Shown: piece after piece, positions 1 through 6,734 of the stretch | Layout of the letters: the number at the start of each line of letters is the position of its first letter | How positions within the stretch are numbered: position 1 is the stretch's first letter | DNA from: Ignavibacteriales bacterium | GTDB lineage: Bacteria; Bacteroidota; Ignavibacteria; UBA10030 | NCBI GenBank assembly: GCA_016218005.1 | Contig: JACRFF010000098.1 | Coordinates: forward strand, 1 to 8,086 | Direction: 5' to 3' | Length of the DNA stretch: 8,086 nucleotides | Translations under genes and position numbers: made by a program | Notes under the pieces: model-generated | Told to the model about the DNA's origin: nothing | The model's input: only the letters and a program-made list of their open reading frames with translations | Databases searched by the model: none

Positions 1-791
1 TACATACCACGCAGATTTCCGGCAATTGTATTACCACTCACAGTAAGTCCCGTCAACCCAACAGTCAGCGTTCCAGAGTTCGATACATGAAATCCGGCTG
101 ATGCCGTTCCTGTTGTACTAGTAAGTGTACAATTTTGGACCGTAAAATTGTCTGGATTATAATTGGTGTTATTCGGAATAAAACTGGTACCATTATTATA
201 ATTTGTTACGTTGATCGCAGCATTCGTACTCGCACTAGAAACGTTATTAATGATGATACAATTTTTGATTGTGATGTTATCATTGTCTCCATAAATTCGA
301 AAAACAGAACGTTGGTAGTTGCCTGACGGACCTTGAATTGTGAGGTCTTTTGTTGTACCACCATTTGTGTTCGAGCCATCAATTGTTACATAGCTTGTGG
401 GAATAAGAGTAGTTAGACTAATTTCTGCAACATTGTTATTGCTTCCAATTACCCACATACCGTCTATCGTCTTTGCAACAACACTCGTTAAACTAATTGT
501 CGCTGTAACACCCGTATATGGTTTGAACGTAATCGTATTTGTTGCGGAAGTGCCTGTGCATCCCAGTGTAATTGCAGTATCGACATACGTTGTATTATCA
601 GTAAAATAGAACATACAGGGTCCGTTGACACCGCTCGTATTTAAAGCGGCAACAGCAGCAGATAGCGTTGCATAATGTCCCGTTTCACCTGAGATAGTAT
701 TCGTACCAATTGTATATGTTCCGCTTAACTGCGCGTTCGCATCAGCGCACATCAGCAGAATGGAAACAACAAGCAGTAATGAGTTCTTCAT
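1..791 (-). CDS. Secreted right-handed beta-helix surface protein, N-terminal part (runs off left edge)
   Basis: An open frame runs on the minus strand from the ATG at 791 down to base 1 with no stop, giving 263 residues plus two bases of the next codon. The start is set by a strong AAGGAG six bases upstream. Residues 1-20 form a clear signal peptide: MKN, a hydrophobic core LLLVVSILLM, then a cleavage site after ADANA. The mature part opens with YTIGTNTISGETGHYATLSAAVAALN, shown here as a head typical of exported Bacteroidota/Ignavibacteria repeat proteins. It then shows parallel beta-helix rungs, for example YVTIDGS (134-140), DLTIQG (149-154), NITIKNCIIINN (172-183), NFTVQNCTL (215-223) and GLTVSGNTIAG (248-258). 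The protein is rich in Asn, Thr, Ser and Gly and has few charged residues. It is likely exported and surface-bound or secreted; a C-terminal type IX sorting domain would be expected but lies outside the window. No catalytic residue or ligand can be named. The coding bases are clearly more AT-rich than the plus-strand genes. Confidence 0.85.
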   Translation of the reverse strand, partial: MKNSLLLVVSILLMCADANAQLSGTYTIGTNTISGETGHYATLSAAVAALNTSGVNGPCMFYFTDNTTYVDTAITLGCTGTSATNTITFKPYTGVTATISLTSVVAKTIDGMWVIGSNNNVAEISLTTLIPTSYVTIDGSNTNGGTTKDLTIQGPSGNYQRSVFRIYGDNDNITIKNCIIINNVSSASTNAAINVTNYNNGTSFIPNNTNYNPDNFTVQNCTLTSTTGTASAGFHVSNSGTLTVGLTGLTVSGNTIAGNLRGM

Positions 792-797
792 GGTGAA

Positions 798-803
798 CTC
801 CTT
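798..803 (-). promoter_or_regulatory. Ribosome binding site of the beta-helix protein gene
   Basis: The minus strand reads AAGGAG, followed by six bases and the ATG at 791. It decides the start and supports the reading of the signal peptide. Confidence 0.75.
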
Positions 804-988
804 GTGGTTAGTGAGAACAGTGAAAGAAAAATTGCTGGAGGATAAGTGAAATGACGTGCATACAATGTTCTGCGACCGTAAGAACCGAAAGCGGATCCGG
901 CGCGGATGGTTATTGTTGATTGGAATATTGACATCCGAAATGTAAATAGCAAGCGGGATGGAACAGAAAAACCAACTTGATACCATCG

Positions 989-1015
989 CTTGTCAATCTT
1001 GAGAAACTTGTCAAT
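989..1015. repeat. Short direct repeat CTTGTCAAT x2
   Basis: CTTGTCAAT occurs at 989-997 and again at 1007-1015, 18 bases start to start, in the leader of the symporter gene. The spacing of just under two helix turns would suit two half-sites bound by one regulator. This could equally be chance; no regulator is encoded nearby. Confidence 0.35.
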
Positions 1016-1165
1016 TCACAATATGCGACCGGAACGCCGATGCAGGTTGAGTCCGGCCGAGTTGAATGTGGTCTATCTCTGAATAGCTTTTCTCAAAATT
1101 ATGCCCGATCATTGACCCGTTGCACAAGCACTGCCTCAAGCACCTATTCTCCAGAGTCCAATCGC

Positions 1166-1172
1166 GAAAGGG
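1166..1172 (+). promoter_or_regulatory. Ribosome binding site of the symporter gene
   Basis: GAAAGGG lies eight bases before the ATG at 1181. It is the reason for choosing this start over the TTG at 977 or the ATG at 1040, neither of which has a comparable site. Confidence 0.55.
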
Positions 1173-1180
1173 TCGACACT

Positions 1181-3007
1181 ATGCACTTGCAGTGGATTGA
1201 TTGGCTGATTGTTGCGGCATCCCTCATTATTTGTTTCGCGCCTGCTTTGTTTTTTGGAAAGCGGGCCGGCAAGAACACAACGGAATTTTTTGCTTCTGGC
1301 CGCTCGGTGCCGTGGTGGCTGGCAGGGCTTTCGATGGTGGCGACGACGTTTAGCAGCGACACGCCGAACTTGGTAACCGATATCGTGCGGCGTCAAGGTG
1401 TCGCAGGCAATTGGGTCTGGTGGGCATTCACTCTTACCGGTGTTGCGACGGTGTTCTTCTACGCTCGGCTCTGGCGGCGCTCAGGCGTGTTGACAGATTT
1501 GGAATTTTATGAGATTCGCTATTCCGGCAAAGCGGCAAGCTTCGTGCGGGGCTTTCGCTCGATCTATCTCGGCCTGTTTTTTAATTGCATGATCATGGCG
1601 ACAGTAAATCTTGCCGCCTGCAAGATTGCCGGCATTCTGTTCGGGCTTGAGCGTTGGCAAACGTTGATGGCGGTGGGAATACTTAACGTTGTGTTTGCGA
1701 CCCACTCTGGATTATGGGGCGTGCTTGTTATCGACATGGTTCAATTCTTCATCAAGATGACCGCCGTGATTGCGGCGGCGTACTTTGCGGTGCAACTGCC
1801 CGAAGTCGGCGGATTGTCCGGACTCGTCGACAAACTCTCGCATCTTCAAGGTCCCGGCGGCGTCAACTATCTCAATCTTCTTCCCGACTTCACCAACAAT
1901 TGGGATGTGGCGATTGCGGTGTTCATCATGCCGATTGCCGTGCAGTGGTGGGCGGTGTGGTATCCGGGCGCCGAACCGGGCGGCGGCAGTTACATCGCTC
2001 AGCGGATGCTTGCGTCGAAATCTGAAAAGGATTCGCTCGGCGCCGTTCTCTTCTTCAATGTGGCGCACTATGTGCTGCGCCCGTGGCCGTGGATTCTTGT
2101 CGGCTTGGCGTCGATTCTTGTCTATCCCCAGTTATCAGATATCCAACGCGCGTTTCCGAATCTCGACCCGAAGCTGCTCGGCCACGACATTGCATTCCCC
2201 GCCATGCTAAAGTTTCTGCCCGTTGGCTTCATCGGTTTGATGGTGGGGGGATTGATTGCCGCAAACTCTTCCACGATTCTCACGCATCTGAATTGGGGCG
2301 CGTCGTATCTTGTGCACGATTTCTATCGGCGCTTTGTTCGGCCGCACGCCGATGAGCGCCACTACGTTTTCGCCGGACGCGCAATAACGGTGGTACTTTT
2401 CTTCTGCGCCTCGTCGATGGTCTTCGTGCTTGATACGGCGAAAGACGCCTTCGACATTATTCTTCAAGTGGGAGCGGGAACGGGATTGCTCTACTTATTA
2501 AGATGGTTCTGGTGGCGCATCAATGCATGGTGCGAAGTGGTAGCGATGGTCAGTTCCTTTGTCGTCTCGTTGGTATTTTTGGCGCTCAACAAAAGCGGCG
2601 TGGCGGTCTCCACGCACATAGCGTTGGTGCTGACGGTCGCATTCACGACCGTGTGCTGGATGGTCACCGCCTTCATCACGCCGCCGACAAATCGCGAAAC
2701 GCTCATCGCGTTCTACAAAAAAGTGCGCCCCTTTGGTCCGGGCTGGAAGAACGTGCGTGAAGAAGCAGGAATCTCGGATTCAGAGGCGCCCTCGGTGCAC
2801 GAAAATATTCCATTGGCGCTGCTCGGGTGGGTTGCAGGATGCACGATGATCTGGTCTGCATTGTTTACGGTCGGCAATTATCTTTACGGACGGACGGGAT
2901 ATGCCCTTGCGTTGTTCGGCATGTTCATTGTGAGCGGACTGACGTTGGTGCGCGTGATGAATTCCCTCTGGTCGAATTCGTCTCCGAAGGATGCAGCGGT
3001 TTCCTGA
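1181..3007 (+). CDS. Sodium:solute symporter family protein (SSS, SGLT-like)
   Basis: This is a 608-residue inner-membrane protein of the sodium:solute symporter family, which uses the Na+ gradient to import sugars, amino acids or similar small solutes. It starts MHLQWIDWLIVAASLIICF, with the first membrane segment at about 7-27. The family hallmark follows at about 35-60: EFFASGRSVPWWLAGLSMVATTFS. About a dozen further hydrophobic segments are spread to the C-terminus, the last two at about 543-569 and 572-593. The segment GLIAANSSTILTHLNWG (about 358-374) matches the TM8 region whose Ser residues bind Na+ in known family members. A loop ETLIAFYKKVRPFGPGWK (about 505-522) is shared with a subgroup I associate with Bacteroidota. 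I chose ATG 1181 because it has a GAAAGGG site and places the first membrane segment at the usual place; the open frame could extend 68 codons upstream, but without support. The Asp-box protein gene begins 94 bases downstream on the same strand, so co-transcription is plausible. The substrate cannot be read from the sequence; the NagB-like gene further down makes an amino sugar one possibility. Confidence 0.92.
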   Translation: MHLQWIDWLIVAASLIICFAPALFFGKRAGKNTTEFFASGRSVPWWLAGLSMVATTFSSDTPNLVTDIVRRQGVAGNWVWWAFTLTGVATVFFYARLWRRSGVLTDLEFYEIRYSGKAASFVRGFRSIYLGLFFNCMIMATVNLAACKIAGILFGLERWQTLMAVGILNVVFATHSGLWGVLVIDMVQFFIKMTAVIAAAYFAVQLPEVGGLSGLVDKLSHLQGPGGVNYLNLLPDFTNNWDVAIAVFIMPIAVQWWAVWYPGAEPGGGSYIAQRMLASKSEKDSLGAVLFFNVAHYVLRPWPWILVGLASILVYPQLSDIQRAFPNLDPKLLGHDIAFPAMLKFLPVGFIGLMVGGLIAANSSTILTHLNWGASYLVHDFYRRFVRPHADERHYVFAGRAITVVLFFCASSMVFVLDTAKDAFDIILQVGAGTGLLYLLRWFWWRINAWCEVVAMVSSFVVSLVFLALNKSGVAVSTHIALVLTVAFTTVCWMVTAFITPPTNRETLIAFYKKVRPFGPGWKNVREEAGISDSEAPSVHENIPLALLGWVAGCTMIWSALFTVGNYLYGRTGYALALFGMFIVSGLTLVRVMNSLWSNSSPKDAAVS

Positions 3008-3090
3008 TCACTCGCATGCCGCTGTCGCATCTTCGATGATCAACGCCGGGATTGATGAAGGCAATCAAACAACCATAACACATCATTGTG

Positions 3091-3096
3091 AGGGAG
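3091..3096 (+). promoter_or_regulatory. Ribosome binding site of the Asp-box protein gene
   Basis: AGGGAG lies five bases before the ATG at 3102. It selects this start over the in-frame upstream extension to 2991, which would overlap the end of the symporter gene and hide the signal peptide. Confidence 0.75.
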
Positions 3097-3101
3097 AGAA
3101 G

Positions 3102-6100
3102 ATGAAGAATTTCATTTTGTGTCTGACGCTGTTGGCCGCCGTTGCGACATCCTTCGGGCTTGTGTCCGCCTCCCCGAAAGGGTCTGGCGAAGCCATCACT
3201 TCGCGACTTCAGACAGGCGGAGAGCGGCCGATATTTGCCGATGCGTTGAAATGGAGGATGATCGGCCCGCATCGCGGCGGACGAACGGTTGGAGTTGGCG
3301 GCATCGCTTCACAACCTAATGTCTTTTTTGTGGGAGTGAACAATGGCGGCGTGTGGAAGACCTCCGACTACGGCAGAACGTGGAAGCCAATCTTCGACGA
3401 TCAGCCGACCGGATCCATCGGAGCGCTTGCTGTTGCGCCGTCCAATCCGAATATCATCTACGTTGGCAGCGGAGAAGGATTGCAGCGTCCCGACCTTTCC
3501 GTAGGCGACGGCATGTTTAAATCTACCGACGGCGGCACAACGTGGTCGCATCTTGGTCTTAGCGACGCTCAGCAGATCGGTGCTGTGCTCGTCGATCCGA
3601 AAAATCCGGACCGTCTGTTTGTTGCCGTGCTTGGTCATCCGTACGGCGTGAACAAAGAGCGAGGGGTTTTTCGGTCGCTGGATGGAGGCCAAACGTGGAA
3701 GAACGTTCTCTACAAAGATGAGAATACAGGGGCGGTAGGTCTCGCGTTCGACCCGACGAATGCGCAAACGGTGTATGCAACGCTTTGGTCCTCCAGACAA
3801 GGGCCGTGGGAGAACGGTGCGTGGCAGGGGAGGACAAGCGGATTGTTCAAATCCGTGGACGGCGGAGAGACATGGCGGCAACTGGCGAACGGGCCAGCCC
3901 GACATCAGTCTGGCGGGCTTCCGACCGCGGACGACGGCTTGGGAAGAATCGGCATCGGCATTGCGCCCAACGATCCCAAGCGCGTGTATGCGCTCGTCGA
4001 TGCAAGGGAGAAGGCCGGCTTGTATCGCTCGGACGACGCGGGTGAAACGTGGCAGCGCATCAGCAGCGACTGGCGTGTCATTGGCCGCGGCAGCGATTTT
4101 GCCGAAGTCAAAGTTCATCCCTTCAATCACGATGTTGTGTTCGTTGCCAATACGTGCACATACAAATCGACCGACGGCGGCGCAACATTCGTTGCGTGGC
4201 GCGGTGCGCCAGGCGGCGATGACTACCACACAATTTGGATCAACCCGATGAACCCCGACGTTATGCTGCTCGCTGCCGATCAAGGAGTGATCATCACGGT
4301 GAATGGAGGCGAGACGTGGTCTTCGTGGTACAACCAACCGACGGCGCAATTCTATCACGTCGTTACGGATAATGAATTTCCGTACAACGTGTACGGCGGG
4401 CAGCAGGAAAGCGGGTCGGTTGGCATCGTCAGTCGCGGCAACGACGGACGGATCACATTCCGCGAATGGCATCCGGTGGGCGCCGACGAGTATGCGTACA
4501 TCGCCCCCGACCCACTCCACCCCAACATCATCTACGGCGGCAAGATGTCGAAGTACGACAAGTCTACCGGACAGGTGCAGTTTGTCGGGCCCGAAGTTTT
4601 GCGCAGCGGTCAATATCGTTTCTTGCGAACCATGCCGCTCGTATTCTCGCCTGCGGATAAGAAGTCGCTTTTTCTCGCTTCAAATGTTTTGTTCAAGACC
4701 ATGGATGGCGGAGCGAATTGGGAGATTGTCAGTCCCGACCTCTCCCGCGAGAAGCCGGATGTCCCTGCCTCTATCGGCATCTTCCGTACTGCTGAGGTGG
4801 AAAACATGCAGCGCCGCGGCGTCATCTACAGTGTCGCACCGTCGCCGCTCGACGTCAATATTATTTGGGCAGGAACGGACGACGGACTTGTGCACACAAC
4901 CATTGACGGCGGAAAATCCTGGAAGAACATCACGCCGTCCGACCTCACGGCTTGGAGCAAGGTGTCGCAGATCGATGCCGGGCATTTTGATCGGCAGACC
5001 GCATACGCTGCCGTCAATCGGATTCGACTTGACGACCAGCGTCCTTACATCTACAAAACACACGATGGAGGCAAGACGTGGGAAAAAATCGTCGGCGGAT
5101 TGCCGGAGAACGGTCCGGTGAACACGGTGCGCGAGGATCCGAATCAGGCGGGAATTCTCTATGCCGGCACAGAGCGCGCGGTGTACGTTTCGTTGGATGA
5201 TGGCGAATCGTGGCAGTCGCTGCGGAACAATATGCCGGCAACCTCCATCCGTGATTTGGTGGTGCACGATGACGACATTGTGGTCGGCACGCACGGACGC
5301 TCGTTCTGGATTCTCGATAACGTGTCTTCACTCCGACAGTTGAAACAAGCAGCCGATGCGAAGGATGCATTTCTTTTCCAACCGCGAGAAGCCGTTCGCG
5401 TGCGATGGAACCAGAACACGGATACGCCGCTGCCGCCGGAAGAACCGTCGGGCGAGAACCCGCCTGATGGCGCGACGATCGACTATGTTCTGAAATACGA
5501 TGCAAAGAACGTTCGGTTGGAAATTCTGGATGAGCACAATCAACCGGTGCGGGTATTCACGAGCGCAGACCAGCCGGAAGAAATTCGTGAAGCCAATCTG
5601 CCGTACCCTAACTATTGGTTCCGCCCGTTTCAAAAGCTCGATAGCCGAGCCGGCATGCACCGCTTCGTCTGGAATCTACGGTACGCGCCGCCGAAGGGTT
5701 TTAGTCGCTCATTCCCCATAGCGGCGACGGCGCGAAACACGGCGAGCATTCCTCCTGGGCCGTGGGTTGCACCGGCAAAGTACACAATCAAGCTCGTCGT
5801 CGATGGAATCACGCGGGAATCAATCCTGAAGGTTCTCATCGACCCGCGAGTGAAGTCGTCGGCTCAGGATATCGCCGAGCAGAACCGATATTCCCTGATG
5901 TGCTATGACAAGCTGAGCGAACTGCACGAAATGTTGGAGTCGGTGAGGGGAATGAAAAAGAAGACGACCGATAAGAACGTGATGAAGCAACTTGATGACG
6001 TCGCCGGCCCCGGTGCTGAAGGCGACATCGATGTTACGTACAGCTCGGTACGAATGACGCCGAAAGAGAGCGAGACCATCAGCAGCTTGCAATCAAAATA

Positions 6101-6236
6101 TCTCTACGTGATGTCAGTGATGCAGAATGCCGACGTCGCTCCAAGTCCGCAAGCGCAAAAGGCGGTCGTACAACTTGATGAAGTCTACGCAACGGTGCGC
6201 GCACGGTGGCAGAAGCTGGCGGGTGCTGGAAAGTAG
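3102..6236 (+). CDS. Exported BNR/Asp-box beta-propeller protein (sortilin/VPS10-like, often called glycosyl hydrolase)
   Basis: The protein has 1044 residues. Residues 1-23 form a signal peptide (MKNFILCLTLLAAVATSFGLVSA, then SPKG). Eleven Asp-box motifs of the S-x-D-x-G-x-T-W type can be read: TSDYGRTW (87), STDGGTTW (141), SLDGGQTW (192), SVDGGETW (251), SDDAGETW (310), STDGGATF (356), TVNGGETW (399), TMDGGANW (533), TIDGGKSW (600), THDGGKTW (653) and SLDDGESW (697). Asp-boxes mark turns in beta-propeller blades of sialidase-like and sortilin/VPS10-type folds, so residues about 45-735 should form one large or two stacked propellers. After this come a linker with PPDGATIDY (about 787-795), an Ig-like or FlgD-like beta domain (about 795-915), and a charged helical C-terminal domain (about 915-1044). 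Homologues are usually labelled glycosyl hydrolase or photosystem II stability factor-like, but I see no catalytic residues that would prove hydrolysis; binding of a glycan or protein is equally likely. No C-terminal type IX sorting motif is visible, so it is probably periplasmic or secreted another way. It may be co-transcribed with the symporter upstream. Confidence 0.9.
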   Translation: MKNFILCLTLLAAVATSFGLVSASPKGSGEAITSRLQTGGERPIFADALKWRMIGPHRGGRTVGVGGIASQPNVFFVGVNNGGVWKTSDYGRTWKPIFDDQPTGSIGALAVAPSNPNIIYVGSGEGLQRPDLSVGDGMFKSTDGGTTWSHLGLSDAQQIGAVLVDPKNPDRLFVAVLGHPYGVNKERGVFRSLDGGQTWKNVLYKDENTGAVGLAFDPTNAQTVYATLWSSRQGPWENGAWQGRTSGLFKSVDGGETWRQLANGPARHQSGGLPTADDGLGRIGIGIAPNDPKRVYALVDAREKAGLYRSDDAGETWQRISSDWRVIGRGSDFAEVKVHPFNHDVVFVANTCTYKSTDGGATFVAWRGAPGGDDYHTIWINPMNPDVMLLAADQGVIITVNGGETWSSWYNQPTAQFYHVVTDNEFPYNVYGGQQESGSVGIVSRGNDGRITFREWHPVGADEYAYIAPDPLHPNIIYGGKMSKYDKSTGQVQFVGPEVLRSGQYRFLRTMPLVFSPADKKSLFLASNVLFKTMDGGANWEIVSPDLSREKPDVPASIGIFRTAEVENMQRRGVIYSVAPSPLDVNIIWAGTDDGLVHTTIDGGKSWKNITPSDLTAWSKVSQIDAGHFDRQTAYAAVNRIRLDDQRPYIYKTHDGGKTWEKIVGGLPENGPVNTVREDPNQAGILYAGTERAVYVSLDDGESWQSLRNNMPATSIRDLVVHDDDIVVGTHGRSFWILDNVSSLRQLKQAADAKDAFLFQPREAVRVRWNQNTDTPLPPEEPSGENPPDGATIDYVLKYDAKNVRLEILDEHNQPVRVFTSADQPEEIREANLPYPNYWFRPFQKLDSRAGMHRFVWNLRYAPPKGFSRSFPIAATARNTASIPPGPWVAPAKYTIKLVVDGITRESILKVLIDPRVKSSAQDIAEQNRYSLMCYDKLSELHEMLESVRGMKKKTTDKNVMKQLDDVAGPGAEGDIDVTYSSVRMTPKESETISSLQSKYLYVMSVMQNADVAPSPQAQKAVVQLDEVYATVRARWQKLAGAGK

Positions 6237-6286
6237 GCAGATGTATTCTCTGTTTCGCGTCTGGATGAGCTGTGCTTTTGAAAAAG

Positions 6287-6303
6287 AACGAAAGTTTTTC
6301 GTT
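6287..6303 (+). terminator. Weak hairpin after the Asp-box protein gene
   Basis: AACGAAA (6287-6293) and TTTCGTT (6297-6303) form a perfect 7-bp stem with a 3-base loop, 50 bases after the stop at 6236. The stem is AT-rich and no T run follows, so terminator function is doubtful. Otherwise 6237-6365 holds nothing I can recognise. Confidence 0.2.
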
Positions 6304-6365
6304 ATTGATGCACAAGCGTTTGCGCTCGTTTCAAGCCAATGCCGACCGACCGGTTTGAATCTCGT

Positions 6366-6369
6366 TTAG
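6366..6369. repeat. Left target-site duplication TTAG of the miniature element
   Basis: TTAG directly precedes the left terminal inverted repeat, and the same four bases directly follow the right one (6724-6727). TTAG fits the YTAR target pattern known for IS5-type insertion. Four bases can match by chance, but the position exactly at both outer ends supports a real duplication. Confidence 0.6.
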
Positions 6370-6384
6370 CAGGTTGTTGAAAAA
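6370..6384 (+). repeat. Left terminal inverted repeat
   Basis: CAGGTTGTTGAAAAA is the exact reverse complement of 6709-6723. The match stops at base 16 (C on the left, G on the right arm read inward), which defines a 15-bp repeat. Confidence 0.75.
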
Positions 6385-6468
6385 CCCTCATTGAATGAAA
6401 GATGAACCGCTGCCAAAGGCCACAACGTGGTGCCTTCGGCACATCACTTTGTGACAAGACGCCAAGAA

Positions 6469-6506
6469 CGCGCTTGCGCGCCGAAGCGCTTCAGCGCGCA
6501 GGCGCG
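6469..6506. repeat. GC-rich hairpin inside the element
   Basis: CGCGCTTGCGCGC (6469-6481) pairs with GCGCGCAGGCGCG (6494-6506) over 13 positions with one T-G wobble in RNA. The loop holds the perfect palindrome GAAGCGCTTC (6483-6492), which could extend the stem. It would be very stable in RNA and might stop or slow transcription, but no T run follows. Confidence 0.65.
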
Positions 6507-6569
6507 AAGAAAAATTGTTGAAATGAGAAAGAAACATAAGCCCTACTTTCATCTTGGCGTCCTTTGCGC

Positions 6570-6658
6570 CCTTCGGGCTGAGCGTCTCGGCTGAGCGTTC
6601 GACTGAGGCCTCGGCCTGAGGGCTTCGTCGAGCTCAGCCGAGACGCTCGGCCCGAAGG
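6570..6658. repeat. Inverted repeat A (27-base arms)
   Basis: The arm 6570-6596 is the reverse complement of 6632-6658 except for one base (T at 6579 against the C expected). The loop is 35 bases and contains the left arm of the second inverted repeat, so the two hairpins cannot form at once as simple stems. Confidence 0.75.
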
Positions 6659-6696
6659 CTCACGCGAAGGCTCGACGAAGCCCTCAGGCCGAAGCC
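6607..6696. repeat. Inverted repeat B (26-base arms)
   Basis: The arm 6607-6632 is the reverse complement of 6671-6696 with one mismatch. It interleaves with repeat A in the order A, B, A', B', and shares base 6632 with it. Confidence 0.75.
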
Positions 6697-6708
6697 TTTG
6701 CGGTTTTC

Positions 6709-6723
6709 TTTTTCAACAACCTG
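6709..6723 (-). repeat. Right terminal inverted repeat
   Basis: TTTTTCAACAACCTG is the exact reverse complement of the left terminal repeat at 6370-6384 and ends directly at the TTAG copy. Confidence 0.75.
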
Positions 6724-6727
6724 TTAG
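6724..6727. repeat. Right target-site duplication TTAG
   Basis: This TTAG is the second copy of the target site. Its AG is also the first two bases of the AGGAAG ribosome binding site of the next gene. Confidence 0.6.
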
Positions 6728-6731
6728 GAAG
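6726..6731 (+). promoter_or_regulatory. Ribosome binding site of the NagB-like gene, overlapping the element's target site
   Basis: AGGAAG lies three bases before the ATG at 6735 (GGAAGAG would be an alternative reading). The spacing is short but usable. The site begins inside the TTAG copy, so everything upstream of it that could act as leader or promoter belongs to the inserted element. Confidence 0.55.
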
Positions 6732-6734
6732 AGT

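Larger units (their letters stand above)
792..1180. other. Divergent intergenic region between beta-helix gene and symporter
   Basis: This 389-base gap separates two divergently transcribed genes, so it should hold both promoters. I see no convincing promoter pair: TTGACA at 928-933 lacks a -10 box at normal distance, although TAAATA follows at 943-948, and no Bacteroidota-type TAnnTTTG box is present. There is a 9-base direct repeat at 989-1015 (listed separately). The symporter frame stays open upstream to a TTG at 977, but that stretch has no ribosome binding site and its translation is not hydrophobic or family-like, so I treat it as untranslated leader. Confidence 0.6.
6561..6702. mobile_element. 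Nested palindromic block flanked by CCTTTGCG direct repeats
   Basis: CCTTTGCG occurs at 6561-6568 and at 6695-6702, exactly bracketing a GC-rich block of 126 bases (6569-6694). Near its ends the block has short inverted repeats: CTTCGGGCTGAGCG at 6571-6584 against the complement of 6681-6694, with 12 of 14 bases matching. This looks like an insertion of one palindromic repeat into the other, with an 8-base target duplication. Removing the block and one repeat copy would leave an outer element of about 220 bases. No coding capacity is present. Confidence 0.5.
6370..6723. mobile_element. MITE-like non-coding element, 354 bp, with 15-bp terminal inverted repeats
   Basis: The element begins CAGGTTGTTGAAAAA (6370-6384) and ends TTTTTCAACAACCTG (6709-6723), a perfect 15-bp inverted pair, and is bracketed by TTAG on both sides. 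It contains no plausible gene. Its interior is a chain of hairpins: small ones at 6430-6442 (GTGCC-TTC-GGCAC), a GC-rich one at 6469-6506, and a palindrome-rich block at 6569-6694. A 9-bp inverted pair (GACGCCAAG at 6458-6466 and CTTGGCGTC at 6553-6561) spans the middle. This is what a miniature inverted-repeat element moved in trans by a transposase would look like. No transposase lies in the window, and the parent insertion sequence cannot be named from sequence alone; the TTAG duplication would suit an IS5-like family. An alternative is a structured intergenic repeat that is no longer mobile. Confidence 0.7.

Noticed and set aside
135..609. Two short plus-strand open frames over the beta-helix gene
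   Set aside because: They lie antisense to a continuous minus-strand frame with a signal peptide, ribosome binding site and beta-helix repeats; their translations show no family features.
928..948. Promoter built from TTGACA (928-933) and TAAATA (943-948)
   Set aside because: The spacer would be only nine bases, far too short for a normal sigma-70 type promoter.
977..1180. Upstream extension of the symporter frame to a TTG at 977 (68 more codons)
   Set aside because: There is no ribosome binding site at 977 or at the in-frame ATG 1040, and the extra residues are polar and unlike the family's N-terminus. ATG 1181 has GAAAGGG at good spacing and starts just before the first membrane segment.
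2991..3101. Upstream extension of the Asp-box protein frame, overlapping the symporter gene
   Set aside because: It would bury the signal peptide, and the ATG at 3102 has a strong AGGGAG site.
3309..4613. 434-codon open frame on the minus strand inside the Asp-box protein gene
   Set aside because: It is antisense to a gene with eleven clear family motifs; the translation is rich in Arg, His and Val without recognisable domains, as expected from the codon bias of the true gene read backwards.
6127..6369. 80-codon open frame running past the end of the Asp-box protein gene
   Set aside because: It overlaps the real gene's end in another frame, lacks a ribosome binding site and ends exactly at the TTAG of the element by chance.
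6370..6723. CRISPR array or structured RNA gene in the repeat-rich intergenic region
   Set aside because: The repeats are inverted and unequal, not regularly spaced direct repeats with spacers. No known riboswitch, tRNA or other RNA family pattern was recognised.
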